From positions 1 through 64,000 of the forward strand of contig NZ_PYXG01000001.1 in NCBI RefSeq assembly GCF_003043945.1: a DNA stretch of 64,000 nucleotides, read 5' to 3'. Source of the DNA: Prevotella sp. oral taxon 376. Its GTDB lineage: Bacteria; Bacteroidota; Bacteroidia; Bacteroidales; Bacteroidaceae. The notes beneath the pieces were generated by a model. That model saw only the letters and a list, made by a program, of their open reading frames with translations. It had not been told where the DNA came from and did not search any database. Position numbers and translations under genes: made by a program. This document shows positions 1 to 8,769 of this stretch, piece after piece (positions within the stretch are counted from its first letter, which is position 1; each line of letters begins with the position of its first letter).

Positions 1-2431
1 AATCTCGTAACCGGTTACGAGCGGATTGTAATAGATACGTTCTTGCAGGGCTGTGAGCAACTCCTCCGCCGTGCTGTCGGTTATCTCCCGCATATAGTCG
101 AGATTGACCGTGCCATATTTGTTGAGCGACGCGGACAAGGCTTCTTCGGGAGAGCCTACGTTGGCATGGCTCTCCACGGAGAAGGAAACAGGACGATCGA
201 AGATGTCCGCCTTGACAAACTTCCCGTTCTCCGCCCGTTCCAGCGAAAGGATGTCACGCCCTCCCGCGTCCATCATCACCAGCTTCACGTTCTGCTTGGC
301 GTTGAGGTTGCCGTAACGCATGACGAACTCATCGTAACAGGTGTTCAGATGCTCACGCCACTGGACATTTGCTTCGTGTAGGTTCGATTCATAGCGGTAC
401 AGCCGCTCGTAGGCGTCACGGAGTAAAACATACTGTAACGCCTTCTCCTTCTGGTAGCCTTTCAGGTCGAGCGGCTGGAATGTGGCCCGTAAGGCGTGAT
501 GTCCTTCAGATAGCCGATGTTGCGGCGCGCCCTGTCAGCCACCAGCGAGCCTTCGCGCAGGTGCATCTCCGGCGTGCGGTGGTAGGCACGCGGAGAAAGG
601 TCCACGACTTCCTCCTTCGGCTTTTCCGCTTCGATGTCGGGGAAAAGTGAAGTCGCCACCGCTTCCACTTGAGCATCGGTAGCAGCAGGCGTGGCGGCAA
701 CTTTCGGCTGTGTTTCCTCCTGTCGTGGTTGCTCTCGGGAAGTTTCCGGCACAGCTTTCACTTCCGTCTTTTCCGCCGCCACTTGTTTCTCGTTATGCTG
801 TCTTGCCAGCTCCCGAAGTTCCTTCCTGCGTTCCGGCGTCAAACCCATCATCATTTCATAGAAGCCGTTGATGGGAGGATTGGTATCCCAGTCCAACGTG
901 GCATAGATGTCGTCAGGGTCGGCAGGCTTGGCGGCATTGTCCGTTTTCGCCTCCTTGTTTTCCGTAACATTCTGTGTGGTCTGCGGCTTGGACGGAATGC
1001 GCCTTGTCGGGCTTTCCTTTTTCGCCGCCTTTTTCTTTTTGGCGGTTTTCGGTTGTTGACTGACTTCTTCCGTCATCCCCCAGAGGTCGAGCAAGGATAG
1101 CTGCACACCGTCAGAATATTTCGGACGTGGCTCTATCTCCGGTTTTTCCTCAACGGGTTGCGGTTTTTCTGTCGGAGTTTCCACCGTCTGCGCCGAAGAT
1201 ACCGTTTCCAATTTTATAGCAGGACGCTCTACTCCTTTTGAACGGTAACTTTTTTTCCGTTCCCGACTGCCGGATTGTTCCCGAATACAGACGCATGGCG
1301 AGCCTGTAATGGAAATCCTCGTCAAGCATACGGCGCAAGTCCCCGGATATGCCTGCGGTCTTGCCCTCGTGCAGATAGACCATAGCGGGTTTCCCGTAGG
1401 GGTCGGTGTCAAGTTTCGCCGTCGTATGCACGATGCGTTCCGGGTGGTGGATGAAATAGGCGTTGTCCGTCAGGTCGGTTTTCGTATCCGTCTGTATCAC
1501 GGTCATCAGCCGTTCGTCCTGCGACATTTCCTTCTTGTTCAGGTGCTTTTGCAGGACAATCAGGTCGCTGCCCACCTCCGTGCCCGCGTTGTCCGTGAAC
1601 AGGTTGTTGGGCAGGCGTACCGCGGATACCAGATTAGCCTGCCGGAAAAGTTCGTTACGCACGGAGGTCTTGGTGCTGTTCAATACCCCTGCGAGGTGAT
1701 AAACGCCACGATACCGCCGTCACGCACGGTATCAAGCCCTTTGAGGAAAAAATAGTTGTGTATGGCGTTCTGGGCGGAGCGTCTGCCGAAGGAATCGCTA
1801 CGCTGAAACTCCGCGTCGAACACGGCGATGTCACCGAACGGGATGTTAGATACCGCCAAGTCGAAATAATTGTTGAAAGGCTTTTCAATTTTCTCAAAAC
1901 CGCAGGTGCGCATTTTATGGTCTGGATATAGATGCCGCAGGATTGTCCCCGTGAGCAGATCCTTCTCGAAAGCCATCACATCCGCATCGGGGCTGTGCCG
2001 CAGCACGGAATCCACGAACACGCCTACACCTGCCGACGGTTCGAGCATACGGGCGGGGCGGACGCTGTAATCCGCCAGCATGTCCGCGAGGTGTCAGTTA
2101 TCTCTTTTGGGGTGTAGAAAGCGGTCAGCACGGATGCTTTCAGCGAATCCACAAACCGCTTGTATTCCGTTTCGTCCTTGCTGTTCTCACGGATGAGCCT
2201 GTGCAACTCCACCGTCGGGGCGAACAGTTCGAGGTCGGATTTCGCCCACCGGACGGCATCCGTCAGTTCCTTGGCAGGGTTCAGGATACATTTCAGACCG
2301 CCGAAACCGCAGTACCTTTGAAGTATGGCACGCTCTTCGGTTGTCGCCGCTCTCTGTTCCCTGTCAAGGATGAATGCCGTCCGTATCGCCTCGATGTTGT
2401 CCCGTAGTTTCTGTTTGCGGTTAAACGCCAT
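1..2431 (-). pseudogene. Giant N6-methylase/helicase of the conjugative element, frameshifted and partial
   Basis: The leftward reading frame opens at ATG 2429-2431 (MAFNRKQKL) and runs to the window edge, but in five pieces. One single-base homopolymer change separates each pair: GG at 2090-2091, CCCC at 1686-1689, a run of seven T at 1250-1256 and CCC at 486-488 (plus-strand bases). The joined product gives a continuous protein with a SAM-binding-like motif (MLEPSAGVGVF) and an NPPF-like motif read as NIPFG, followed by a low-complexity Lys/Glu/Pro region and a conserved segment reaching position 1. Proteins of this family are very large and carry a Snf2-type helicase further on; that part is outside the window. 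The gene overlaps the normal end of DUF1896 by about 11 bp. Either the gene is decayed or the assembly has uncorrected errors here; I favour the latter. Confidence 0.8.
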
Positions 2432-2874
2432 ATTCCCCGATGTAAAGGACGGTTGCCCCCCGTCAGCTCCGTATAGAGCAGGTCGTAATCGGAAGACAGG
2501 GCGAAGTTGTCGTCCGAAAGGTCATAGACGGAGAACACGTTGCCGACAAGCGGCAGGAGTTTATGGATAAAGGCTTCTTGTTTCTCTTCCGGCACTTCGT
2601 TGGGCAAACTCGTTCTCCACGACTTCGTGGAGCATGGCGTACCGGAATAGTGCAACCCGCGCAGCAGTGTTTCCATCGCCAGTTCCTGCGCACCGTCGGT
2701 GGGATAGCCTTCAATCCGCGCCTTTTCATACGTTTCGGCGGCACGATCGGCGCGTTCCCGTATGAAAGCGGTGTCGGTAGCCTGTTCAAACTTGTTCGTG
2801 CGGAGGTAGTCCATCAGGTACAGACCGTAATAGGAAAAGTCGGACTGCCCTTCGTTGTTCTTCTTGTTGTTCAT
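2421..2874 (-). pseudogene. DUF1896 family protein, frameshifted
   Basis: The start at ATG 2872-2874 (MNNKKNNEG) opens a protein typical of the small DUF1896 family found beside conjugative-element topoisomerases (segments YGLYLMDYLRTNKFEQ and LLPLVGNVFSVYDLSDD are intact). Two compensating single-base changes, at GG 2644-2645 and GGG 2602-2604, put about 14 residues out of frame. A third, a run of six C at 2456-2461, removes the normal ending: with one base fewer the frame would end in EYGV and a TAA at 2421-2423, which overlaps the next gene's start. As it stands the frame continues to 2293. Function of the family is unknown. It lies 165 bp after topB, behind a terminator. Confidence 0.75.
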
Positions 2875-2937
2875 TACTTTGGAGTTTAGTGGATTGATAT
2901 TTAAACGGGATAATCGGTTGGAAAAAAGGAAGAAAAA

Positions 2938-2962
2938 GGCACTCGGTATCCCTCCGAGTGCC
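2938..2962 (-). terminator. Intrinsic terminator after the topoisomerase gene
   Basis: A perfect 9-bp stem (GGCACTCGG / CCGAGTGCC) with a 7-nt loop is followed on the minus strand by TTTTTC and more pyrimidines. It sits between the topB stop (3040) and the DUF1896 start (2874), so it should end the excision-operon transcript and separate it from the methylase/helicase pair. Confidence 0.75.
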
Positions 2963-3039
2963 GCCACTAAATCCAAAGTATGAGTGTAATCCGGTAATCG
3001 AAAACAATTCATTACTCTGAACAAGTGGCAAAGTTAATA

Positions 3040-5130
3040 CTATTTCTTCCGTCCTGAAAATTTCTTGCCCTTTTTAGCCTCCGGGAACACGAACGTCGTG
3101 TTATATTCCCCGTCAAAGGCGACGACGGCATCGAAGCTCTTGCCCTGTTTGCTCTTGAAGCCTTTGAGCAGCTGGGTATGCCCTTCGGTGAGCAGGTCTT
3201 TGATTTCATCGTCGGACAGGGTGCGTCCCGCTTTCAGCCGGAACACGGGAAGCCCGCACTCCGTGTTGTCGCAGCGTACCACCTTGCCGTAGAACCGCAT
3301 CCTGCCCGTGCCGCACTTGGGACACGCGCAACCGGAATCGCGGCTGCCGAAGAGTTTGTCGCATGAGAGCAGTTCGGAGGTAATCTCCCGCGTGTACGCC
3401 TCTATCTTTTTGCGGAAGGTATCGGCGGACAGCTCCCCACGCTCGATGCGTGCCAGTTCCTTCTCCCATTCGCCTGTCATGGCGACATCGGCGATGCGCA
3501 TCGTCTTCACCACGGAATTGAGTGCAAGCCCCTTTTCGGTGGGGACAAGCAATTTCTTGCAGCGTTCCATGTAACCGCGCTTGAAGAGCGTTTCGATGAT
3601 GGAGGCGCGTGTGGCGGGAGTACCGATGCCGCAGTCCTTCATCGCCTGCCGCAGTGCGTCATCCTCGATTTCCTTGCCCGCCGTTTCCATTGCGGACAGC
3701 AGGGTGGCTTCGGTATGTAGCGGCTTGGGCTTGGTCTTCCCTTCTGTGATGGAAGAGGCTTTCAGTGTCAGCGTGTCGCCTTCCTGCCAGCCGGGAATGG
3801 TGGTTTCCTCCTTGTTTTCCTCGCCATAGACAGCACGCCATCCGGCTTGCCTGATGACGCTGCCTTTCACGGTAAACTCCACTCCGGCACATTCCGCCAT
3901 GACAGCGGTCACGTCCTTGACGCATTTTTCAGAGAATGCCTCGACCATGCGCCCGGCAATCATCTGATAGATGGTATTGTCCTCTTTGGAGAGGAAGAGC
4001 GGTTTCTCACCCGTGACGAGTAGGGCATGGTGGTCTGTCACCTTGCCGCCGTCTACGCTGCGGCGTGTCGGGATGGCTTTTGCCCGCACCTTGTCTTTCC
4101 ATTCGTGCTGTGTGCCGATGAAAGCGAGCAGTTTGGGAATTTCGGCAAACACGTCTTCGGGGATGTAGCGGCTACCCGTTCTCGGATAGGTTATCAGCTT
4201 CTTCTCGTAGAGCTTCTGCGCGATTTCAAGCGTCTGCTCCGCCGTGAAGCCGTGCTTGGCGTTGGCTTCTTTCTGAAGCGTGGTCAGGTCGTACAGCAAC
4301 GGGGTATCCTCCGTTTTCTCCTTGCGCTCGGCTTTCGTTACCGTTGCGAAGCCTGCCGCCTTTACCTTATTATATAGCTCCGTTGCCGGTTCTTTCGACT
4401 TCCATTTTTCAGAGGATGAGAATTTCACGACCTTGCCGTCGCAACCGTCCGTTGCGATATGGAGTTGCCAGAAGGCTTCGGGCGTGAAGCGGCGGTTCTC
4501 CCAGTAGCGTTCACATACCATAGCCAACGTTGGTGTCTGCACCCGCCCCACGGAGTATGTGCCGTGTCCGGCGGCGATGGAGAGAGCCTGCGTGCCGTTG
4601 ATGCCCACGAGCCAGTCGGATTCGCTTCGCGCTTTGGCGGCGAGGTATAGGTTGTCATACTTGCCGCCGTCTTCGAGGTTGCGCAATCCCTCGCGGATAG
4701 CCTTGTCGGTGAGCGAGCTTATCCACAGGCGCACGAAAGGAGTGGTACTGCCCGTGTAGTGGTAGAGGTAGCGGAAGATAAGTTCACCCTCGCGTCCGGC
4801 ATCGGTTGCCACGATGATTTGGTCGCTGGTGCCGAACAGCCTTTTGATTGTTTTTATCTGCGACACCACGCCGCTATCGGGCTTGTAGCCTTTCTCCGTC
4901 CTGACCTGACGGGGGACGAGCGTGAAGGTGTCGGGGATAATCGGGAGGTTGTCACGGACGAAACCGCGCACGCCGTAGCCATCGGGCATGGCGAGCTGGA
5001 CAAGGTGTCCGAATGCCCATGTCACGGCATAGCCGCCTCCCTCGAAATATCCTTCCTCTCTCTTTGTCGCGCCCACGATGCGGGCGATTTCACGTGCCAC
5101 GGAGGGCTTTTCTGCAATGATTGTCTTCAT
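3040..5130 (-). CDS. topB: Type IA DNA topoisomerase (topoisomerase III, CTnDOT Exc-like)
   Basis: 696 aa, the same length I recall for CTnDOT Exc. The N-terminus is a TOPRIM domain (MKTIIAEKPSVARE, with the acidic motif ATDAGREGE near residue 110). The strand-cleaving tyrosine lies in ITYPRTGSRY near residue 315. A Cys4 zinc finger (CPKCG ... CDNTECG) is near the C-terminus. The enzyme relaxes or decatenates DNA through a covalent 5'-phosphotyrosine link. In CTnDOT the exc gene closes the excision operon, although its topoisomerase activity is reported as dispensable for the excision role. Here it is the fourth gene of the same kind of operon, 60 bp after the DUF4099/DUF3945 gene and followed by a terminator. 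The frame is intact, in contrast to the two genes downstream. Confidence 0.95.
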   Translation of the reverse strand: MKTIIAEKPSVAREIARIVGATKREEGYFEGGGYAVTWAFGHLVQLAMPDGYGVRGFVRDNLPIIPDTFTLVPRQVRTEKGYKPDSGVVSQIKTIKRLFGTSDQIIVATDAGREGELIFRYLYHYTGSTTPFVRLWISSLTDKAIREGLRNLEDGGKYDNLYLAAKARSESDWLVGINGTQALSIAAGHGTYSVGRVQTPTLAMVCERYWENRRFTPEAFWQLHIATDGCDGKVVKFSSSEKWKSKEPATELYNKVKAAGFATVTKAERKEKTEDTPLLYDLTTLQKEANAKHGFTAEQTLEIAQKLYEKKLITYPRTGSRYIPEDVFAEIPKLLAFIGTQHEWKDKVRAKAIPTRRSVDGGKVTDHHALLVTGEKPLFLSKEDNTIYQMIAGRMVEAFSEKCVKDVTAVMAECAGVEFTVKGSVIRQAGWRAVYGEENKEETTIPGWQEGDTLTLKASSITEGKTKPKPLHTEATLLSAMETAGKEIEDDALRQAMKDCGIGTPATRASIIETLFKRGYMERCKKLLVPTEKGLALNSVVKTMRIADVAMTGEWEKELARIERGELSADTFRKKIEAYTREITSELLSCDKLFGSRDSGCACPKCGTGRMRFYGKVVRCDNTECGLPVFRLKAGRTLSDDEIKDLLTEGHTQLLKGFKSKQGKSFDAVVAFDGEYNTTFVFPEAKKGKKFSGRKK

Positions 5131-5190
5131 GTCTTCTTCTTTTTTGTTGATACTTTGGATTTTATTTTGGATTCAGTGGCGGACATCGGT

Positions 5191-6750
5191 CTATACTTTC
5201 ATGCCCTTGCCCGTTTTCTTCTGCGGCTTGTCCTGCTGCTGTTGCTGGCGGGCGTCCTTCGGAGTGGTCTGACCTTTCTGCAAAGGCTCTTTCAGGTTCT
5301 TTGTCGCCTCGTTGGTCTTGCCCTCGTTGTTCACCGCCACCTGCGTGCGGCTCTCGTTGGACGGGGCGACCTGCTGCCCGATGTCGGGATTTGTTTCGTA
5401 GCGGTACGGGCGACCCTTCTCCGGGTTGAACTTGATATACATCGTGGCATGGAAGCCCTGCTTGTCGGTCACGTTCTCCAGTTTCACGGCTTTGCCCGCC
5501 ACATAGTCGGCTTTCTGCTGTTCGGTGAAGTTCACGTCGCTCCATTTGCTGATGGGGCGGATGCTGCCGTCCTCGTTCGTCCACGTGTTGCGGCGTTGCT
5601 CCTTCTTGGTCTGTGTGGCATTTTCCCCGCCTTGCGCCTGACTTTTCGACGTGTCGCCTTTGGTTTCCTGCGTCTGTACGGTACGGGGCGACCTTCCGGT
5701 TCCCGGCACGAACTCCACGCCGCGCTGCTCCACGTTCACTTGCAGAGTGGTGACGAACTTCCTGCCGTCGTTGCGCTCGATGAGCTTGTCGCGCACGGGC
5801 AGTCCGGCGCGGAGCATATCCTGCTCCTGCTTGGTGATTTCCGTCTTGCCGATGCGCTCCGGGATGCGTACCTTGCTCGCCGGAATGTCCGTGATCTCAT
5901 TCGTCTTGCGGTCGATGCTGATGTAGGAGGGGATAATCTCGCCCGTTTCCTTCTCCACGATGTCCACGACCCTGCCGAGGTTGCCCGTCTCGCGCAGGTT
6001 CTTCCGGTCGTCGTCGGAGAATTTGTGTTCCTTGTATTCATCCAGTTTCTGCTCCTTGCGGATGAAGTGCGGCACGAGGCTGATGTTTCCCTCGCCGTCC
6101 TTCTTGAAGGAAAGGCGGGCGTCCAGCTCGAATGCTTCGCCGCCGAAGGTGGGCTTGACCTTCACCAAGTCGGACTTGCCGTAGTGGAGCATCTTCGTAA
6201 GGTCGCCGGACTTTTCAAGGTCGTCACGCTTCACGCCCCATCTGTCCTCCAGCTCCTGCCAGTTGATTTTGCTCTCGTCGATGGGCTGGTAGCCCCGTTT
6301 GCCCTGCGTCTGTTCGGGATCTTCCTGTTGTTCTTTTTGTTGCTCCATGTTTTCCTGTTTTTGAGGTTCTTGTTTTTCGGTTGCCAGTTCTTCCTGCACC
6401 TTTTTCTCGTAGTCGGAGGTGTCCACCTTGTGAGGGGCAAGCAGCTCCTTGTTCGCTTCGGGGTCTTTCAGCAGTTGCTTCATCACCTCCAAGAGATTTT
6501 CGGCTTGGTCTGCCGCGATGCGGTAAAAACCGAAGCGGCTGGGTTCCTTGCACTGCCGGAAGAAGTTCTTGAAGAAGTTGTCCAGCACGTCGCCGTGTCG
6601 GTCGAATTGCAGGAAACTCTGCGCGTTTTCCGCTTTCGCGGGGGTGCGCTTGGGTGTGCCGTCCGCGTTCAGCCCGGCAACCACGCTGATCTCGCCCGTC
6701 TTCTCGTCACGGACCACCAGCACGTCCTTTTCGTCTTTTTTCTTTGCCAT
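5191..6750 (-). CDS. DUF4099/DUF3945 domain protein of the conjugative element (Orf3-like)
   Basis: 519 aa, hydrophilic, no signal peptide or membrane segment. The N-terminal third (start MAKKKDEKDV) resembles DUF4099; a Gln/Glu-rich linker near residues 125-150 leads to repeated DUF3945-type segments, and the tail is Lys/Gln-rich and ends KTGKGMKV. It corresponds by position to orf3 of the CTnDOT excision operon. No enzymatic function is known to me. It starts 20 bp after the preceding helix-turn-helix gene and ends 60 bp before topB, so co-transcription is likely. Confidence 0.85.
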   Translation of the reverse strand: MAKKKDEKDVLVVRDEKTGEISVVAGLNADGTPKRTPAKAENAQSFLQFDRHGDVLDNFFKNFFRQCKEPSRFGFYRIAADQAENLLEVMKQLLKDPEANKELLAPHKVDTSDYEKKVQEELATEKQEPQKQENMEQQKEQQEDPEQTQGKRGYQPIDESKINWQELEDRWGVKRDDLEKSGDLTKMLHYGKSDLVKVKPTFGGEAFELDARLSFKKDGEGNISLVPHFIRKEQKLDEYKEHKFSDDDRKNLRETGNLGRVVDIVEKETGEIIPSYISIDRKTNEITDIPASKVRIPERIGKTEITKQEQDMLRAGLPVRDKLIERNDGRKFVTTLQVNVEQRGVEFVPGTGRSPRTVQTQETKGDTSKSQAQGGENATQTKKEQRRNTWTNEDGSIRPISKWSDVNFTEQQKADYVAGKAVKLENVTDKQGFHATMYIKFNPEKGRPYRYETNPDIGQQVAPSNESRTQVAVNNEGKTNEATKNLKEPLQKGQTTPKDARQQQQQDKPQKKTGKGMKV

Positions 6751-6770
6751 CTGAAAAATGTTTTAATGGG

Positions 6771-7121
6771 TTATTTATGAAAGAAATTATGGATACGAGC
6801 CTTGTAGAAGGCTATATCTTCCTTTTTGAAGTCCTTGATATGGTTGGAAAGGAATGTCAGCACGTCCTCCTCGCTGTAATAGGTTTTCTTGCCCAGTGTC
6901 TTGTAGGGCAATGCGCCGACACTGCGGTAGCGTTGCAGGGTGCGCTTGCTTATCTGAAGCAGCATGCACAAGTCCTGATTGTCGAAAAGGCGGATGCTTT
7001 CCGTGATAGTAGGCTGTTTCCCCTCAGCCTTCATCGCCAGCAGCAGTTCGTCCTGACGGTCGAGCCGTTCCATCAACTTCTGCATCCAGCCTTCGAAGTT
7101 GTTTCGTGTGAGCAGTTCCAT
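6771..7121 (-). CDS. Helix-turn-helix protein, Xis2d-like excision factor
   Basis: 116 aa. The C-terminal half carries a MerR/excisionase-type winged helix-turn-helix (LCMLLQISKRTLQRYRSVG followed by LPYKTLGKKTYYSEEDV), the pattern of Bacteroides element DNA-binding proteins; the N-terminal half is probably a helical oligomerisation segment. It begins 3 bp after the stop of the preceding Xis2c-like gene, so the two are translated from one message. In CTnDOT the paired small basic proteins Xis2c and Xis2d work with the integrase in excision and regulate the transfer operon; I infer the same here from order and size. Which of the two genes corresponds to which CTnDOT protein is a guess based on order. 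Confidence 0.85.
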   Translation of the reverse strand: MELLTRNNFEGWMQKLMERLDRQDELLLAMKAEGKQPTITESIRLFDNQDLCMLLQISKRTLQRYRSVGALPYKTLGKKTYYSEEDVLTFLSNHIKDFKKEDIAFYKARIHNFFHK

Positions 7122-7124
7122 GAC

Positions 7125-7481
7125 CTATGTCCTCCTTCCTTTGGGGTTGCCGCCCGTGCGCAACGTGTGGTTGCGTTTCAGTTCCTGCGGTGTCGCCGCG
7201 TCCTCGTTGACGGTACTCTCATCAAGCAGGCGGTCGATTTCCGACTGCCGGTAGCGGCATTTGCCGCGAAGCACGACATAGCCGATGCGTTGCTCGCTGC
7301 GCATACGCTGGAGGGTGCGGGTACTCACGTTAAGCAGGTGCGCCGCCTCGCGTGTGGTGAGCAACCTGTCGGGCGATGCCGCTCTCTTGTCACCGGAGAC
7401 GGCACGGACGTGTGCCGCAATCTCCGCTATCTGTTCCGTCAATGACCGGAAGACGGAACTTTCCATTGTTATCACTTTCAT
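7125..7481 (-). CDS. Helix-turn-helix protein, Xis2c-like excision factor
   Basis: 118 aa from ATG 7479-7481 (MKVITMESSVF). An upstream in-frame ATG at 7637 exists, but that extension runs through the divergent promoter region and lacks family character. The DNA-binding part is LLTTREAAHLLNVSTRTLQRMRSE then IGYVVLRGKCRYRQSEIDRLL, an excisionase-type winged helix. It is first in the leftward operon with the Xis2d-like gene, DUF3945 gene and topB. The roughly 200 bp upstream separates it from two rightward helix-turn-helix genes and contains a 15-bp palindrome and the motif AACTCACTA that recurs upstream of the integrase. Confidence 0.85.
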   Translation of the reverse strand: MKVITMESSVFRSLTEQIAEIAAHVRAVSGDKRAASPDRLLTTREAAHLLNVSTRTLQRMRSEQRIGYVVLRGKCRYRQSEIDRLLDESTVNEDAATPQELKRNHTLRTGGNPKGRRT

Positions 7482-7542
7482 ATTCAGTCCTTTCTTTTTG
7501 TATCTGCGGCAAAATTCGGCAATAAACAAAAGGGGCTTTAAC

Positions 7543-7564
7543 AACTCACTACGTGACTCACGTA
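7543..7564. promoter_or_regulatory. Palindromic operator candidate in the divergent control region
   Basis: Positions 7550-7564 form a perfect palindrome around a central C (TACGTGA-C-TCACGTA). It is directly preceded by AACTCACTA (7543-7551), a 9-mer repeated at 10123-10131 upstream of the integrase. It lies between the leftward excision operon (start 7481) and the rightward gene at 7684, a natural place for a regulator to act on both. Binding is inferred. Confidence 0.45.
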
Positions 7565-7656
7565 AGATTTTTACGGAAGATGGCTCCGTAACCCGGTCAA
7601 ACGGCGCAACAGGCAGCCTTTCAGTGGAAAACGGCACGTGTCCGGGAGTGTATCGT

Positions 7657-7664
7657 TACCTTTG
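7657..7664 (+). promoter_or_regulatory. Promoter -7 element for the rightward helix-turn-helix pair
   Basis: TACCTTTG fits the Bacteroidota -7 consensus TAnnTTTG and lies 20 bp before the ATG at 7684. No good TTTG -33 box is visible at the right distance, which would fit a regulated promoter. Confidence 0.5.
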
Positions 7665-7683
7665 CGGGCAAACCGATAATTGC

Positions 7684-7983
7684 ATGAATATGGAAATAGT
7701 ATCAATTGAGAAAAAGACTTTCGAGATGATGGTGGCGACATTCGGCGCACTCTCGGAGAAGGTCGCCGCACTGAGGCGCAAAAGCGACACGGGGCGCATG
7801 GAAAGATGGCTCACGGGCGAGGAGGTCTGCGGGCAGTTGAGAATAAGCCCGCGTACGTTGCAGACGCTGCGTGACAGGCGGCTTATCGGCTACTCGCAGA
7901 TAAACCGCAGGTTTTATTACAAGCCGGAGGAGGTAAAGCGGTTGATACCGCTTATCGGTACACTCTATCCGCACGGCAGATGA
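7684..7983 (+). CDS. Helix-turn-helix DNA-binding protein of the element
   Basis: 99 aa from ATG 7684 (MNMEIVSIEKK); the second ATG at 7690 is also possible. A short N-terminal helical stretch is followed by an excisionase-like winged helix (LTGEEVCGQLRISPRTLQTL, then IGYSQINRRFYYKPEEVKRL). It resembles the two leftward Xis-like proteins but is divergently transcribed. Function is not established; candidates are a regulator of the excision operon or a further directionality factor. It is followed after 31 bp by a second gene of the same type. Confidence 0.8.
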   Translation: MNMEIVSIEKKTFEMMVATFGALSEKVAALRRKSDTGRMERWLTGEEVCGQLRISPRTLQTLRDRRLIGYSQINRRFYYKPEEVKRLIPLIGTLYPHGR

Positions 7984-8014
7984 TTTGATTTATTTACCCA
8001 CTGAATCCGAAGTT

Positions 8015-8320
8015 ATGATAAACGAGAACAACGATGTTTTTACGATGGAAGACGAGCCGATAGCCTCTGTGATGCAGGATATGCGCAAAGGCTCAAAATG
8101 GCTGTCCGCATTTCTGGAGAATTACCGTCCTCCGCTGGACGGGGAGCGTTACCTGACGGACGGCGAGGTGGCGGAACTGCTCCGTGTAAGCCGACGCACC
8201 TTGCAGGAATACCGCAACAACCGCGTGTTGCCCTTCATACTTTTGGGAGGGAAGGTGCTTTACCCGGAAACGGGGTTGCGCGAGGTACTGGAAGCGAACT
8301 ACCGCAAGCCGCTGGAGTGA
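8015..8320 (+). CDS. Helix-turn-helix DNA-binding protein of the element
   Basis: 101 aa from ATG 8015 (MINENNDVF); a start at 7985 would only add ten poorly supported residues. The C-terminal half is an excisionase-type winged helix (LTDGEVAELLRVSRRTLQEY and LPFILLGGKVLYPETGLREVL). It pairs with the gene at 7684 as a two-gene rightward unit ended by the hairpin at 8338-8371. Role unknown beyond DNA binding. Confidence 0.8.
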   Translation: MINENNDVFTMEDEPIASVMQDMRKGSKWLSAFLENYRPPLDGERYLTDGEVAELLRVSRRTLQEYRNNRVLPFILLGGKVLYPETGLREVLEANYRKPLE

Positions 8321-8337
8321 CGCTGGCATGAAAAAGG

Positions 8338-8371
8338 AAACGGGCGACACCTTTTGTGGTGCTGCCCGTTT
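8338..8371. terminator. Bidirectional terminator between convergent element genes
   Basis: An 8-bp stem AAACGGGC / GCCCGTTT with further pairing inside (ACACC against GGTG) lies between the rightward gene ending at 8320 and the leftward gene ending at 8395. A and T tracts flank both sides, so it can act in both directions. Confidence 0.75.
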
Positions 8372-8394
8372 CTTGTCTTATGGGGTATGCGCAA

Positions 8395-8757
8395 TCAGCA
8401 ATACCCAGTTTTTCCGTTCTGTATGAACATCACGTATGCCTGCCGTTTCTCTTGTGAGAGTGCCTTTCCCACCAGCCATGTGCGAAACAGGTGGGTGTTG
8501 TAGGTGTTCAGCCGGAAGGCGACGGGTATGATGATTTCAAGCGCGTACACGTCCGCGTACAGCCCGTTTTCAAGTTGCATGTAACGGCATACCTTGTAGT
8601 CGTTCAGCACGTCCGACTTGCGGACAGCTTTGATGGCGGCGTTCACTGCCGGGACGGTCGTATGGAACAGTCCGGCGATTTCGGTGGCGGCCATCCATAC
8701 GTCGTTACCGGTTACGCTGACCGCCTTGTTATCTATGATGATTATGTCACGTTTCAT
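8395..8757 (-). CDS. Small RhuM-like (virulence RhuM N-terminal) DNA-binding protein
   Basis: 120 aa. The core pattern VWMAATEIAGLFHTT, an AI.AV.KS helix, a tyrosine-containing strand with LENGLYADVYALEIIIPVAFR and a final FRTWLVGKALSQ matches the winged-helix N-terminal part of RhuM-family proteins, in which the wording is VWLTQ..IAELF.TT ... YNLDMIISVGYRVNS ... FR.WA. The larger C-terminal part of RhuM is absent. It sits 12 bp downstream of the integrase on the same strand, so it is probably co-transcribed with int. RhuM proteins are of uncertain function; a regulatory or antitoxin-like role is speculation. Confidence 0.6.
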   Translation of the reverse strand: MKRDIIIIDNKAVSVTGNDVWMAATEIAGLFHTTVPAVNAAIKAVRKSDVLNDYKVCRYMQLENGLYADVYALEIIIPVAFRLNTYNTHLFRTWLVGKALSQEKRQAYVMFIQNGKTGYC

Positions 8758-8769
8758 GGCTCCTCTTTT

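Noticed and set aside
4759..6780. Long + strand open frame antisense to the topoisomerase and DUF3945 genes
   Set aside because: Both minus-strand genes are clear family members with intact motifs; the + frame has no recognisable domain and is a codon-bias shadow.
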